A stretch of 64,000 bases of DNA from Exophiala sp. HKRS030 (Eukaryota; Ascomycota; Eurotiomycetes; Chaetothyriales; Herpotrichiellaceae): assembly GCA_023897205.1 (NCBI GenBank), contig JAHWDD010000001.1, forward strand, positions 496,001-560,000, read 5' to 3'. The notes below the pieces were generated by a model. It saw nothing but the letters and a program-made list of their open reading frames with translations, was not told where the DNA came from and ran no database searches. The first letter of the stretch is position 1; every line of letters begins with the position of its first letter. Position numbers and translations under genes: made by a program. Positions 44,498 through 55,565 of this stretch are shown piece after piece.

Positions 44498-46322
44498 GGT
44501 GCTGTCCTGTATCGATGCCGGTACTTGAAGTGAAGTTGTTGGTCTTCAGGATGTTGACTGTTCTTCTTGAGAGTTGGAAGTTGAAAAGGCATTTGACGAA
44601 GGGGAGGATGGACTATAAGAAGGGCAACTGGCAGATGGAGGAGGTTGGCTCAGTTGACGTGTCCCCTCGTCTTTCCGAGTATGCGCTGATGATCTCTGTG
44701 AACTTTGTGAAGATTGGTAGTCGCTCGAAGCATGCCCGTGGCTCTCGTCCATAAACAGTAAAACTCAAGTGGCACGCCTCGCGGGTGTAAAGCCTTGGTT
44801 GGCTTGAATAATCGCGATGATATAAGGCACTATATGTGTGAAGCAGCAATGAACGAAGACAGGAGTTGCCAGCTCAGGAAGGGGGCTGCAAAGACTTAGT
44901 CAGACCGCAGAAGTAGACAAATAGGGCCAAGCACCCACGATGGGAAGTCATATGGCAGTGTATGGAGGTGAACCAACGTGACAATTCAAGGTAAAGAGAT
45001 AGATAGGGCTGACAGATTTAGTTCCCCAGGTGTATTATCTAGGGACTTTCGGACAAATACTGTTCTGGCATTAGCCTTCTCCAGATACGTTTCGCCTGCG
45101 CCATGACAAGAATGGAAAAGGATTGTACTTTGACTTGCTCGTCGATTTCCACGCCACCCCAAGGCTCGGTATTGTCATCATCCGAACATTGTAACGGACC
45201 TCAAAGTTGGTCCGCTTTGACCTCGGGAACAGTGAAACCTCAGGTTTCCAGCCTCGAATCTTGTAATTGGCAGCTCAACTGTTTCTGGGCATGAGACCCA
45301 TTGACTGGCGAGCCAGCATCTGACGCAGATTTCGACATCATAGACGGCTCAGGTATTAGCGAGGTACTCGCCAGAATGCCAAGTGGGGGCCGGGGAAGCT
45401 AGACCGAAGAGCAGCAGAGTGTGGGAGCGAGCCAAGGTTACCTGCGATGTGGATGTCGGGACATAATCGGAATCAGGAGAACGAGGGCGACCTTATTCAT
45501 AGTTGGACCCAGAGGGTTGAGGCCTCTGGCCACCGTTTGAGTCGGCAGATCGGATGGGTAGTGAGTCCGGAGAGGGACGCGGATCGAACCTGGGTCTCGC
45601 GTCCATTCATTCGACAATTCCAGACGATGGTGCCACATAAATGATGACGGTTATCACCCAAGTTGTCCATAGGTCAGCCGCGGGTGATGAGTAAGCTAGG
45701 TGAATGACACTATGCTGCTTCAAGATTGGTGTTGCCTCAGCCTCTGACATGTGAGGCTGTGTCAAACCACCAGGTTCCAATTCCCTTCTCGAAGTGATTA
45801 CTCTTTTTTGTGATGGCGTTGCTTCAGCCCAATGTCCAAGCCCCTATGGCCTGAGATTCCAGTGACCAAAGTCCCCGGCCAAGGGCTTACTAGTGTCAGC
45901 CACAGATTTTTTTCCATGCTCGCTCGTATACTCCAGCGATGCACATGAGATAGCCGAATGCCAACCCCGCCAGATCCGTCCTTGAGCTCGTTTATAGAGG
46001 GTCTCGCGGGAATTGGTTTCATCGGCAAGGCTGGGACGGTCCGAAAAGGCTCTCTTTCAGGCGGAACAAAAGGACATGGTAAAGGCGTTGGTCACTTCTC
46101 GACCCCCTGGCGACAGCTATTGGCGAGACGCACAAAGAACGCCACAACTTCCGGCGTCCAGATCTGGGTGATTTGCCTGCATGGATGAGCTTCCATGATG
46201 GGGCCAACGGCATAACCGATACCGTGGACGGTCGCTAGAGCTCTCACGCCACTCACTTATAAGTTACCGCTTTCTTTTAGTCTGAGATCGTCTTTGTGAT
46301 TACACAATCAGATCAGATGCTT
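44498..46322. other. 1.8-kb spacer without a recognised gene
   Basis: Contains the Ser-rich frame at 44546-44752 (minus) and small frames near 45798-46188 without motifs. The hairpin with a B-box-like loop at 45575-45604 is listed separately. Confidence 0.4.
45575..45604 (-). other. hairpin with a tRNA B-box-like loop
   Basis: The arms GGACGCG and CGCGTCC (7 bp, exact) enclose a 16-nt loop. On the minus strand this contains GGTTCGATCC, which fits the RNA polymerase III B-box pattern (GWTCRANNC). A full cloverleaf is not formed: the 5-bp T-stem does not pair and no clear A-box precedes it at the right distance. It could be a tRNA-derived SINE relic or chance. Confidence 0.25.
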
Positions 46323-47216
46323 TCATCTCGGGCCTCCAGGGCGCTGTCGACGGTCTTGGTTGCCATAAGGCGAAGATGGAAGACCTGCACTGTTGTAGCC
46401 ACCATTGTACCCATATGCCTCGCCGCCCGTTTCCCAGGGCTGTGAAGCTGAAACATAGGGCTGCGTTGATCCACTGCGATCTTGAGTACTTAGGTTTCCG
46501 CCCGAGGAGCCATGGGACGATTGACCTCCGCTCATAGCTCCCGCTGGACTGCTTCTACCACTGCTGCCTCCTTGTAATCGAGCCCGCAACCTGTCTCGAG
46601 ATCCCAAAGCCTGGGCATTTGCAGTGGGGTTTGTTTGGTAACTTCCTGCTCTTTGACTGGGAAGCGGTCGGGCAATCGGCGCCGCCGCCCCGAAGGATGC
46701 TGTTTGACTGCTGCCACTGGAATGTGATCTCGCTGAATCGTTCGAGCGTAGAGAATGTGGTGTCGGGCGGGCAGCTCTGAGACTTTGGCCAGGAGGCGCA
46801 GCTGATGCAGGCGCAGAATCCCAGAGATCTGAGAGTCCACCTCCTCTCCCACCCGATGATCCTCTCGAGTGCACTTGCTGGTTGTTGAATTGTGAGCCGT
46901 AGACATTCCCATACTGCCCATACGAGCCTTGAAGCTGAGGAGCAGCAACAGGCTTTTTGGGATCAGGAGGGAGCCATTCAGGCAAGGGGCGGCCTTTCTC
47001 AGCGTAATAAGCCCGGAGGACATTTGAGATATGTGAGCAGTCCTCGTTGTCAGGATCATCTTCCTCAGAATCCTTCGTTAAAGCCTTGCGTAGATTTGCG
47101 AATCTGGAGGAGAAGGTACTTGACCATGTCGAATTAGAGTTGGGTGTAGTTGAGGAGTGGGACGTTGGGGGTGCGCTCGATGAATTTGATGTGAAGTACG
47201 AAAGATAAGAAGCCAT
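46323..47216 (-). CDS. mso1: Mso1-like Sec1-binding exocytosis protein
   Basis: A single-exon frame of 297 aa. Mso1 binds the SM protein Sec1 at sites of polarised growth and promotes SNARE assembly for exocytosis. The diagnostic block is at about 38-87: FANLRKALTKDSEEDDPDNE, then HISNVLRAYYAEKGRPLPEW and LPPDPKK, matching the Sec1-binding N-terminal domain of Mso1. The rest is low-complexity Ser/Gly/Gln-rich and probably disordered, ending NQDRRQRPGGPR. Fungal members commonly have this long disordered tail. The start is the only ATG with the conserved domain downstream, and MASYLSYFTSN fits other members. It is followed 595 bp upstream by an O-methyltransferase gene on the same strand. Confidence 0.87.
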   Translation of the reverse strand: MASYLSYFTSNSSSAPPTSHSSTTPNSNSTWSSTFSSRFANLRKALTKDSEEDDPDNEDCSHISNVLRAYYAEKGRPLPEWLPPDPKKPVAAPQLQGSYGQYGNVYGSQFNNQQVHSRGSSGGRGGGLSDLWDSAPASAAPPGQSLRAARPTPHSLRSNDSARSHSSGSSQTASFGAAAPIARPLPSQRAGSYQTNPTANAQALGSRDRLRARLQGGSSGRSSPAGAMSGGQSSHGSSGGNLSTQDRSGSTQPYVSASQPWETGGEAYGYNGGYNSAGLPSSPYGNQDRRQRPGGPR

Positions 47217-47811
47217 GACTGGAGCGGTCGACCAGATGAAGAAGTCACAGCGTCGACAACAGGCTTATGTAGGGTTTGTAGCGCCGGGTCGTTGTTGACT
47301 TGTAGCAGAGAATGGTCTGTTGTTTTGTTGACAAACCTCGAAATCGTGTTACAGCGAGTGTCACAGTTCGGTCGCAGGTCAAGAGCGAGGAAAGAGAGGT
47401 GTGACATGCCCCTCACAGCCTGACACGTGACGAGGCTGTTCTGAGTCACCACTTGACCCCTTGCAGCTTATGGACAAGTACGTTTATTCAGCTTGGGGTT
47501 TCAATGCGTTGTCTATGTAGACCTGAACATCTGTATCTTTAAGCTTGTAGGTCTCACGACTTTCAGTGTCCGGTAGTTGGTACATTAACCCTTGTCAAAC
47601 ATATGCTGTGGTTCCATTCAACATTCTGTAGGGACGTATTTCGCGGCAACTCGTCTGTGGTCGACATCGACTGTTTCGGTGGAGGTTAGGAACCATGTCG
47701 CATAGGTGCATGTTTTCGCAGCATACCATGGTCTAGGAGCCTGTATCGATTCTGTCGGACAAGGATTCGAAGCTTCTCAGCTTGAATGAGAGGCTGTTTT
47801 GAATTTAATGC
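47217..47811. other. intergenic: mso1 promoter and O-methyltransferase 3' flank
   Basis: A 595-bp spacer between tandem minus-strand genes; no gene seen. Confidence 0.5.
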
Positions 47812-49402
47812 TCAAAGTTCCATGCTCTGCTCGCGATCAGCAACCACTGTTCTTTCCTCCCAGTCCACGTCCCTGGACTCAGGAGAATCCAGATCATACT
47901 CAATGAAGCTTCCTCCATCGTTCGGACCCAGTTTTGGCGTTGTGATCTCGTTCTCGTCGGCAGCACCATCCACCATAGCTCGACCGAGTGACGGAGTATG
48001 GTCGGCATCCGGAAGCATGTACTCGACAACGCACAAGGGACCGAATTTCTCTGGCTCCTGCCAGACCTTCACCAACTTCAACCCACTTAATACTGCCAGG
48101 TATTGCCAATCTCGAATAGTTCGTTCCTTCCCACCAATACTCATCATCATTAAGTCGAGCCAAATTGCTCCTGCATCTCTGCTAGTCACTGGTTCTGGAA
48201 TGGCCATGTCGGAGATGAGTATTCGACTGTCAGGACCCATTGCTGGAATGATTGCTTTCAAGATGCGGGCGGCGTCGTTGTCCTGCCAGTCATGCATTAC
48301 GCGGCGGATGTAGTAGACTTGTGCATTGTGCACTGGCTGCTCCTGGAAAAAATCGTGGGCCATCTTGGTCACTCCCGGTAGGTCGTCATAGGAGATGTCC
48401 TCGAGCACGCATGGACGGTCCTGCAAGATCAGATCGCCGCTTAGGCTTGGGCAGCCCTTTCTCATTTCCAACAGTGCAAGACCTCGACCTCCACCAATGT
48501 CGACCATCAATGGGCGCTTGGGATTACTTCCATTTCGAAGAATCTTCTCAAAGGGGAACATGGCAACCACAGGATGGAGCGAGTCAAACAGTGCCAGGCC
48601 TCGAATGAAGTTCTCGATTCGATCATGTGAGGAATTCATGACCTCCCAGAAGTTCTTGCCGATCATACCATAAAACCAGGAGTGCGGGGTCTCGATGTAG
48701 GTGTCGAGGAGAGAGTGGTTTCCAAAGTGCTCAAGATAATGGTTGAGTCGATACATTGCTGGCATCATTTCGTCAAGTCTAGGAGTGTCAATTCATGTGA
48801 GGGCAATTATGACTTAAATCAACATGCTTCAGAGGGCGACTCACGACACAGTATACAACCATTTGCCACTGGTGGGACCAGCATGTTCACTGTGCACAAG
48901 TGAAAGTCGATTATGTGCCCATTCTCCCAAACGCACCTCGTTGAAGATGTTGACACAAGTCAGTTGACGCATCAATCGCACTACGAGAGTCAGTCGAAGG
49001 TTTGAATATTGCAAAGACTTCATCCTACCAATCAGTTCTTCTGCGGCGTTGCATCGCTGGGCGACCTGTTTTGCACTAGTAGTGCCAGTAAGAGGGACAG
49101 CTTCAAAGATACCAAGCTTCGATGCTGCAAGGCATGCTGAGATCGTATAACCCTGAACAAGTTGTTAGGAGAGCGACTTTCTTCAACATCGCACGACATG
49201 ACTGTCTCATTCTCACATTCACAATATGGTCCATGAGTGCATCGTGCGGATCTTGAACACTCCATATCAATTGCTTTGCCTGCAGGACAAGGCAGGCTGT
49301 TTGTTGTTTGCGCGCTGGTGGGTGAGTCTCAGAAGCTAAGCCCTTCGCTGTTTGAGTAAGTTGCTCTGCCAAAGCAATTATCTCTTCTGCAGAAGGATCC
49401 AT
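47812..49402 (-). CDS. SAM-dependent O-methyltransferase (COMT-like, fungal secondary-metabolism type)
   Basis: Exons are 49217-49402, 49029-49152, 48845-48980 and 47812-48778 on the minus strand, giving 470 aa. Introns of 64, 48 and 66 bp keep frame. The N-terminal helical dimerisation part includes GYTISACLAASKLGIFEAVP. The SAM-binding motif LMVDIGGGRGLALLEM is at about 240-254, then LQDRPCVLED, and RRVMHDWQDNDAARILKAI holds the general-base His (about 311). LILISDM-type and DLMMMSIGGKERTIRDWQYL follow. Such enzymes methylate phenolic hydroxyls, often next to a polyketide synthase; no synthase is in this window, so it looks solitary. Beyond the usual end (FGPLCVVEYML) there is an unusual acidic tail of about 70 residues. 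The first intron has two possible donors, and the GTGAG one was chosen. Confidence 0.87.
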
Positions 49403-51179
49403 TTTGTCGATGTCAATTCTTCACAGTTAGTGGGTTGTTGCTTTGATGGTAAACGACGCGCCGCGAGAAAAGAAAGATGAGGGCGATGCAGGCAGACGAA
49501 GAAAAACAGATCAATCTACCTCTTTCACCTCCTTTCACTCTGCAACCGACCAATTCAACTCAAACAAGCAGTGAGGACAGCCTCTGATAACACGCCTTTT
49601 ACGCCACCCGCGGTGAATTTGAAAGAAAGATTGCAGCCCATTCACACCCTGGCGAAATGTCATCCCTCACTGAGAATTCAGAAAGTCAGCCGTTGCCTCC
49701 TCGCTGCCCTGCAGCAGCCCGATCATGCACAAAGCGCGTGGATTTCACAAGACCCCTTCAAACTCCGACCAAGGAAATTCAATGCACAGCCCAGCTTGGG
49801 CTTGTGAGACAAAAGATGGTTGAGGGAATGTCAGCATTCCAACACGGTCTCGAAGAACGTTACGGCAAAGGTCAATTCGCTCTGCGTGGGTCAACCAAGA
49901 TGATAGAAGTATGGGCTGACAGTGCTCCAACCCCGGCGGCAGATGTCATACAGAATCAGACCATGGCTCACTGTGGTCTCGGATGTTGTTCATTATCGAC
50001 CATGGGCTTGCACCCTAGTGGTGGTGGTGCGAGGATGGATCTTTGAACACAGGTTCTAATCTGGCCTACACATGGCCTGCTCGGTATCTTCGTTACCCTC
50101 AGGTGTGGCTTTTCTACCAAACCGTGTTTCCTCAAGCAAGCCCCAATCTTCCGTCCGTTGCTCTCTCCGAGGTCAAGCGGAGCAAGAGCTAACCTCGACT
50201 TATTCATCGTAGGATACTCGTCCTGCCAGCGTGCTCTGTCGGAACCGTCCTTAAACATCGAGAACGCGACCAACTCAAACTGTCTCCAAGCGGACTAATG
50301 CAGGCGACACAAGGATGGCTTCACCGTAACGAGCAGTTGCCGGACAATTCCCTCGCTCGCTTCTCGCCGCATGAAGCACCGCTTCATCCGGACCTATGCT
50401 GGGGAATCCTTTTTTTCCACACACTCATCCATTCCCCTTTCCCTCTGCCACCAGCACCGTCACTCCTCATTCGGGTGTTTGCAGCGCCCGCAGCTGCATC
50501 CGGTTCCTTTAGAGCGAGGTTATCCAGGCATGTCACGATGACTGCTTTCGTCCCGTGACAGCAACTCAGGCGATGACGCGGCGGACCCATTCTTTGAAAA
50601 AGATCAAGGTCGGCTAAGGAGAAGGTAGGAAATGTCATGACTGGCCTCGTCGGAAATCCGCCACCACCGACAGAATGGCGATCCAAATTGCTGGAACGGA
50701 GTGTTCTGGTCGATATGCACGTCAAAACACGACGGGTTGTACCAGGATGCACCTGGCGTGGGCTACAGATGCAACTGGCCGCGGGATGTCCTTCTGCAAA
50801 GACGCATGGCGCTCTACGTTACACGATCCCTTCCCCTAACGGGCCAAGCCAGTGATCTTCTGGAACGAGGAAGGCCAGTGTGGACAGCTGCGTCGACCTA
50901 CGCGACTCGCGCACCCAGTCGAGGCATGTGCTAAGTTGTGGCCGCTGTCCCTTGACGTAGCACAAGAACGCTGGACACGCATGGTGGCATCAAATGGGAA
51001 TCAGCGATTCTGGGCACCCAATGCTCTGGCACGATCTTTCTGGCAGTTAGAAGGGGGAAAACCATTCTCAAGAACCACAGTTTCACGCGCCATGCAGAAA
51101 AAAAGCGAGCAAGGTTGAATTCAAAAACAAAGAGCACGCGAGTACTGTTTGCAATCATCTGTACACCGGTCATGACTCG
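49403..51179. other. 1.8-kb spacer between O-methyltransferase and neo1
   Basis: The O-methyltransferase promoter is at its left side. A 129-codon ATG-started frame at 49657-50046 on the plus strand has no recognisable motif and is left as doubtful. The frames at 50384-50752 (minus) and 50852-51118 (plus) lack support. Confidence 0.4.
49657..50046 (+). CDS. hypothetical small frame (doubtful)
   Basis: This frame has 129 codons from ATG to TGA, placed divergently 255 bp from the O-methyltransferase start. The composition is Ser/Pro-rich at first, then a short helical part (RQKMVEGMSAFQHGLEERYG) and a Gly/Cys-rich end. No family, membrane segment or splice signals help. It may be the first exon of a longer gene or chance. 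Confidence 0.2.
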   Translation: MSSLTENSESQPLPPRCPAAARSCTKRVDFTRPLQTPTKEIQCTAQLGLVRQKMVEGMSAFQHGLEERYGKGQFALRGSTKMIEVWADSAPTPAADVIQNQTMAHCGLGCCSLSTMGLHPSGGGARMDL

Positions 51180-54100
51180 CTATATCCCTTGCACTTTGCG
51201 GTAATTCGGCGGCTTCCACATACGCCGTATTGCCTTGCCACCCCAGACAGGGACCAGACTGATGGCTCCCACCGCCAGAACCCGCCAGACCCAACTCCAG
51301 CTGGCAACATACTCTAAATCGAAATACCCGCCAAGAAAAGGCACACTCGCCGCATAGATGGCAGCCGTGCCTAGGATGCAGATGATCATGACTGGGTGCC
51401 ACGTGGTCACTGATACGGCCACCATGATCAGCTCGTTCAGGACAAGCACCGTGAAGCTGACGCTGAGCATCCTCTTGCCGTCGACCTCGCCCACAAGCAG
51501 CTGTGTGAGGCCCTGTATGATGATGCCCTGGTACACCGAAACCAAAACCCAGGTGAAAAAGGTCTGGTAACTGAGGCTCTTCCCCGCCTTGAGCTCCTTG
51601 TATAGTTCTGGGTAGAGATTTGCAAGTTGCTCATCGACGTCCCGATCTAGCACTAGTGAAAAGACGGGGGCACTTGTGTAGACCGTCGCGTAGCCCACGA
51701 GCAACCAATCTTTGAACAAGCCCTTGGGATCAAAATGTCCCGCAATGTTGTACATGGTTTGACACACACTGATGATCAAACCTCGATGGATGATAAACTG
51801 CGCCAGTTTCGCACTACGCTTGTAACTGTTCCGGCCGTGCCAGACGAGAAGCTTGGTCAGGTGGCAGAACTGCGTGATGCTGAAATCGGCGGCGAGACTG
51901 GCCTGGCGACCTTCTTTGCCGACGATCCCGATCCCGACGTCGGCGGCTTGGATCATGGAGACGTCATTGCCACCGTCACCGATGCAGCAGACACGCTTGC
52001 GCGTGTGTTTGCGGATGAGTTGTGCAACGTCGGCCTTTTGGGTCGGGGAGCAGCGGCAAGCAATCACGGCGGGGAGCTGGACCGCGATGGTGATGAAGTC
52101 GGTGCGGTACTGAGACAGCATGAGAGAAAGACTCTCGCCGTCGATGAGAAGGCACGATTCGGTTTGATTGCGCATGAGGTCCAGAGCATCTTTGGCTTGT
52201 TGCTTCGTCTTGAAGCGGGCCATGGTCTGAATGTGCTGCCCTCGAGCAACGAGACGCGCCGATACGGCCACGCAGCGTGCTGTTTCGATCTTGTCACCAG
52301 TCAACATCCAGATCTTGACGCCCGCATTACGAAGAAGCTCGAGAGACGGCTTCACGTCCTTTTGAAGGCGATCCTCCACACCCGTCACTCCGAGAAGTTC
52401 CAAGTCATGTTCAAGGTGTGCCTTGACGACAGCTGCCATGCCTGCATCGCGCTCGTGTAGGGCTAGACTGGCATCTGTATACGCATTGCTGAAGTCAGAA
52501 TATTGCGCAGGGGACAGACGTTTACGCCCAACCACGAGGGTTCGCAAGCCTTCTCGAGCCATGTTAGCAGTCTCTTCGTCGAGCCAGTCATTTGCCGCAA
52601 CTATCGAGGTCATGACGGTATCTGCACCTTTTTGAAAGAACCAAAGCTCGTTGTCGGCAGGTGTGAGACCGAGAACGTCCGAAGATAGTTGCACAATGAT
52701 GCCCATTCGCTTGCTGTCGGATGTAAAGGGGAAGATGTCTTTGATCTCAGCTCGTACTACAACCTGGTTCGTGGTAGTGGACTGAAGGACAATTGTTTCA
52801 CGGTCGCGATGCAGGAGTCGAAGGCCCACGGATTCGGTAAATTCGACAATGGCAATCTCGTCCGGGCTCGAGGCCTGATATGAAATGACCTTTTCTCCGT
52901 CCACTTCGTCGGTTGTGGGCGTGACGTTGTGACACAAAGCAAGAGCTAGAATAAGATCACGGACTCGCACTCCGATCTCACGGCGAGTCTTGGTGGTGCT
53001 CGTTCCTCGTGTATCAGCATCCTGACCCGAAGAGAATGTTTGATCAACATAGGCGGCCACTTCTTCCATCGCTTCACCAGAGTATGCGACTGTTCCAACG
53101 TGGATCTTCCTCAGCTGCATTTCGTTCTGGGTGAGCGTCCCGGTCTTATCGGATAGCAGGTATTCAATTCGACCAAGATCTTCGGGAATAGTACTCGTCC
53201 GTACAACGGTATCAGGGATTCCTTTGTCGCGCTCAATGAATCGGGCATACACTGTTTTGCCCATGTCGAGGTTGACGCGTAGACTGATTGGGATAATGGT
53301 CGAGAAGAGGATAAGGTAGATCATGATAGCGACATACCATGGCTTTTTGTTCGATGGCTCGAAACCTTCAAGCGCAACTAGGATGATGCTGAGTGTAAGG
53401 GTCATGATACACAGAATTTTGGTGAGACTGTTGATCTCTAGTTCTAAAAGTCCTGTTTTTGATCTTGAAGGAGAGGTGGAAAGCGCAGAGCGAGTCTGTC
53501 GGCCTGTGTATATCACGGCGCAATAGGTGACAGTACTGGAGGCCAGGACTGTATTTGCCCATGCTGTGTTATCGATCGTTAGCGGAGCAGAGGTAGAATT
53601 GTTGTGTGAGTGAACATCCAGATTAGCTTCATCAGTGCTGTCCAGGCTTTGATCCTCTCGACGAGGATGGGGGTCGTAGGCAGAAGGATGAGTTGATCGA
53701 AGCTCTAGAGTTCCAACAAAATCGTTCACTCTTTTGTCCGGTGCTCCAGCTTGAATTTGTAGACGATGCAACTCCGACAACTTGAGATTCTGGCTCAAAG
53801 GGCTGGGAAGTCGAAGTTTCCAATCAGTCTCGCCGTCGAGCTGATCTGTTCGTATAAAGGTTTCTCCCGTGCTGGCGGTGGAAGCAGTAGTCGCCGAGTC
53901 TCCCGTTTCGTCGGTGGTCAACCCACCAAGGGCCTCGGTGAGATGGCTTTGCAAGATAACCACGTCTGCAGGTGCTCTTTGGTTCTTTTCCAATTTCAGT
54001 ATATCGCCAACCTTGATATCCCGAGATCGCTTCTGAATCTCGACCCCACCATTTTCTCGCGAGCGCGAAGCATCTGGAAATGAAAGGGCCGTAAAAAGCT

Positions 54101-54890
54101 CTGCATTCGCTTCGGCGTCCCGACGTCTTCGTGCAATGTCGTCTATGGCCTCCTTCCCAATCGTGATCGTAAGCACACATGCTAATGGAACAATATAAGT
54201 CGACATGTAACCAATACGCAGAAAGGGTATAATTTGTGACAAGGCCACCAATAGAAAATATATGTTCAAGAAGAAAGAAAATTCGTTGTACAGTGTTCGT
54301 GGCAGGAAGGACCAGGCGGTATATTTGGCATTCGAGACGACGTTGGTAGGAAATCGCTTCTTCTGAGCCTGGCCGACTTGAATTTCACGGGACTCGACGT
54401 TGTCGCTGTCCTGCTCCTCACGCATATCGGCCAGCTCTTGTCGGACAAATTGCTGGAATTGCATGTTCTGACTCGGGCGTCGCGAAGGTGTTTCTCGTAG
54501 CTGCGCCGCACCGCTTTGTCCATCGCTGTTCTGTCGTCTCTTGTTCCTGACATTCCAACCGGTTTGTTCCTCGGACCATCTTCTGAGGTGGCCATTACTT
54601 CGCGATTGTCCGGGCCAGCCATTGAGTAAGCCTTCTGTATCTTCCTCCACAGCGTATTCATCTCGTTGTCTGCTTCTTGACCGCCATAGACGACTGCCAC
54701 CGTACTTCTGTAGTCTCTGCAATGGGATGTTTCCCGTCTTGCCCTGCAGCTGCTCTTTTGAGCCGTTTCCTACATTTGCAACGTGACCATTTAGAGACGT
54801 AACGGCGGGATCGAGTTCATCGAGATCAAGGTCATCATCAGAGGCCGAGTCAATGTCGGGCCCTGCGTGTATTGGGTTTTGGCGCGACAT
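51180..54890 (-). CDS. neo1: P4-type phospholipid flippase, Neo1 class
   Basis: A single-exon frame of 1236 aa. Neo1 is the essential flippase of Golgi and endosomal membranes. It works without a Cdc50-type beta subunit, moves phosphatidylethanolamine and related lipids to the cytosolic leaflet, and affects COPI traffic. The N-terminal 150 residues are hydrophilic. FPTNVVSNAKYTAWSFLPRTLYNEF opens the P4 core. The actuator motif DGET is at 352-355 and PISLRVNLDMGK (TM4) at about 534-545, with the phosphorylated Asp in DKTGTLTQNE at 581-590. Later come MLTGDKIETA and CIGDGGNDVSMIQAADVGIGI (hinge), and then the last six helices. Low-complexity Ser/Thr insertions occur near 325-342 and 405-440. 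The start is the first ATG. It is divergent from sec16, 675 bp away. Confidence 0.95.
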   Translation of the reverse strand: MSRQNPIHAGPDIDSASDDDLDLDELDPAVTSLNGHVANVGNGSKEQLQGKTGNIPLQRLQKYGGSRLWRSRSRQRDEYAVEEDTEGLLNGWPGQSRSNGHLRRWSEEQTGWNVRNKRRQNSDGQSGAAQLRETPSRRPSQNMQFQQFVRQELADMREEQDSDNVESREIQVGQAQKKRFPTNVVSNAKYTAWSFLPRTLYNEFSFFLNIYFLLVALSQIIPFLRIGYMSTYIVPLACVLTITIGKEAIDDIARRRRDAEANAELFTALSFPDASRSRENGGVEIQKRSRDIKVGDILKLEKNQRAPADVVILQSHLTEALGGLTTDETGDSATTASTASTGETFIRTDQLDGETDWKLRLPSPLSQNLKLSELHRLQIQAGAPDKRVNDFVGTLELRSTHPSAYDPHPRREDQSLDSTDEANLDVHSHNNSTSAPLTIDNTAWANTVLASSTVTYCAVIYTGRQTRSALSTSPSRSKTGLLELEINSLTKILCIMTLTLSIILVALEGFEPSNKKPWYVAIMIYLILFSTIIPISLRVNLDMGKTVYARFIERDKGIPDTVVRTSTIPEDLGRIEYLLSDKTGTLTQNEMQLRKIHVGTVAYSGEAMEEVAAYVDQTFSSGQDADTRGTSTTKTRREIGVRVRDLILALALCHNVTPTTDEVDGEKVISYQASSPDEIAIVEFTESVGLRLLHRDRETIVLQSTTTNQVVVRAEIKDIFPFTSDSKRMGIIVQLSSDVLGLTPADNELWFFQKGADTVMTSIVAANDWLDEETANMAREGLRTLVVGRKRLSPAQYSDFSNAYTDASLALHERDAGMAAVVKAHLEHDLELLGVTGVEDRLQKDVKPSLELLRNAGVKIWMLTGDKIETARCVAVSARLVARGQHIQTMARFKTKQQAKDALDLMRNQTESCLLIDGESLSLMLSQYRTDFITIAVQLPAVIACRCSPTQKADVAQLIRKHTRKRVCCIGDGGNDVSMIQAADVGIGIVGKEGRQASLAADFSITQFCHLTKLLVWHGRNSYKRSAKLAQFIIHRGLIISVCQTMYNIAGHFDPKGLFKDWLLVGYATVYTSAPVFSLVLDRDVDEQLANLYPELYKELKAGKSLSYQTFFTWVLVSVYQGIIIQGLTQLLVGEVDGKRMLSVSFTVLVLNELIMVAVSVTTWHPVMIICILGTAAIYAASVPFLGGYFDLEYVASWSWVWRVLAVGAISLVPVWGGKAIRRMWKPPNYRKVQGI

Positions 54891-55565
54891 GAAGGCTCTC
54901 GGTCATTGTCATCCAATATCAGACCCGGAGTGCCCAAACGCAAACGCAAATGCTGACTGGTGTTCGGTTTTTAGGCGAAGATCATGTCGCAAGGGTAATG
55001 AAATATACCGAGACACAGAATATCTATCGGTATCAAAGGTCACTTTCTCAAAAGGTGTAGATTCATCACGACGATGATTGAATGTGTGATTCGCAGGAGG
55101 GTACATATACGGTAGCCTGGCAGGGACCAGCATGGCCACAACAGCATGTGGACGAGGCTGTCGCGGTGGGTGCGGGTGCGCGTTCTCCCGTATCCATTCT
55201 CCGGACTAATTGTTTAGGCGTAGGCCAAAAGCCGTTAGGGGCGCCCGGGATGGGAAGTTCTAGGGAGCATGGCGCGCTAGAGCCTGAAAATGACAAACGT
55301 GGCCCTTCCGCGCTCTGGTTCCGCAGGCGCAGCTTGCAACAGCGACAAGAACATTTTGGCCGTTCAACATCATCCCGAAGCCTCTGAAGTCTTGCTTCAC
55401 GGCGTGAACATTTGGGTGCGTTCGTGGAGAATCTGCTGGACATAGACATGTCTTTTAACTGTGTATGATCTTCTTTTTGGATCTTTTCCGCTTCCATTGT
55501 GGTTCACTCCCGGGAACCCTCCCCTGGTGATCTCACGCGAACTCTCTTGGTACTTAAGAGTCGCA
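54891..55565. promoter_or_regulatory. divergent promoter region neo1 / sec16
   Basis: A 675-bp shared upstream region of two secretory-pathway genes. A frame in phase with sec16 extends upstream to 55461 but lacks an ATG. Confidence 0.5.

Noticed and set aside
37276..46322. RIP-degraded transposon as explanation for the sparse region
   Set aside because: Base composition is balanced and no transposase, reverse transcriptase or long terminal repeats are visible.
51735..52460. 241-codon ATG-started frame on the plus strand
   Set aside because: It lies entirely antisense to the highly conserved neo1 frame and has no family signature; such shadows follow from codon bias of the true gene.
53766..54083. 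105-codon plus-strand frame
   Set aside because: Antisense to neo1 (actuator region); no independent support.
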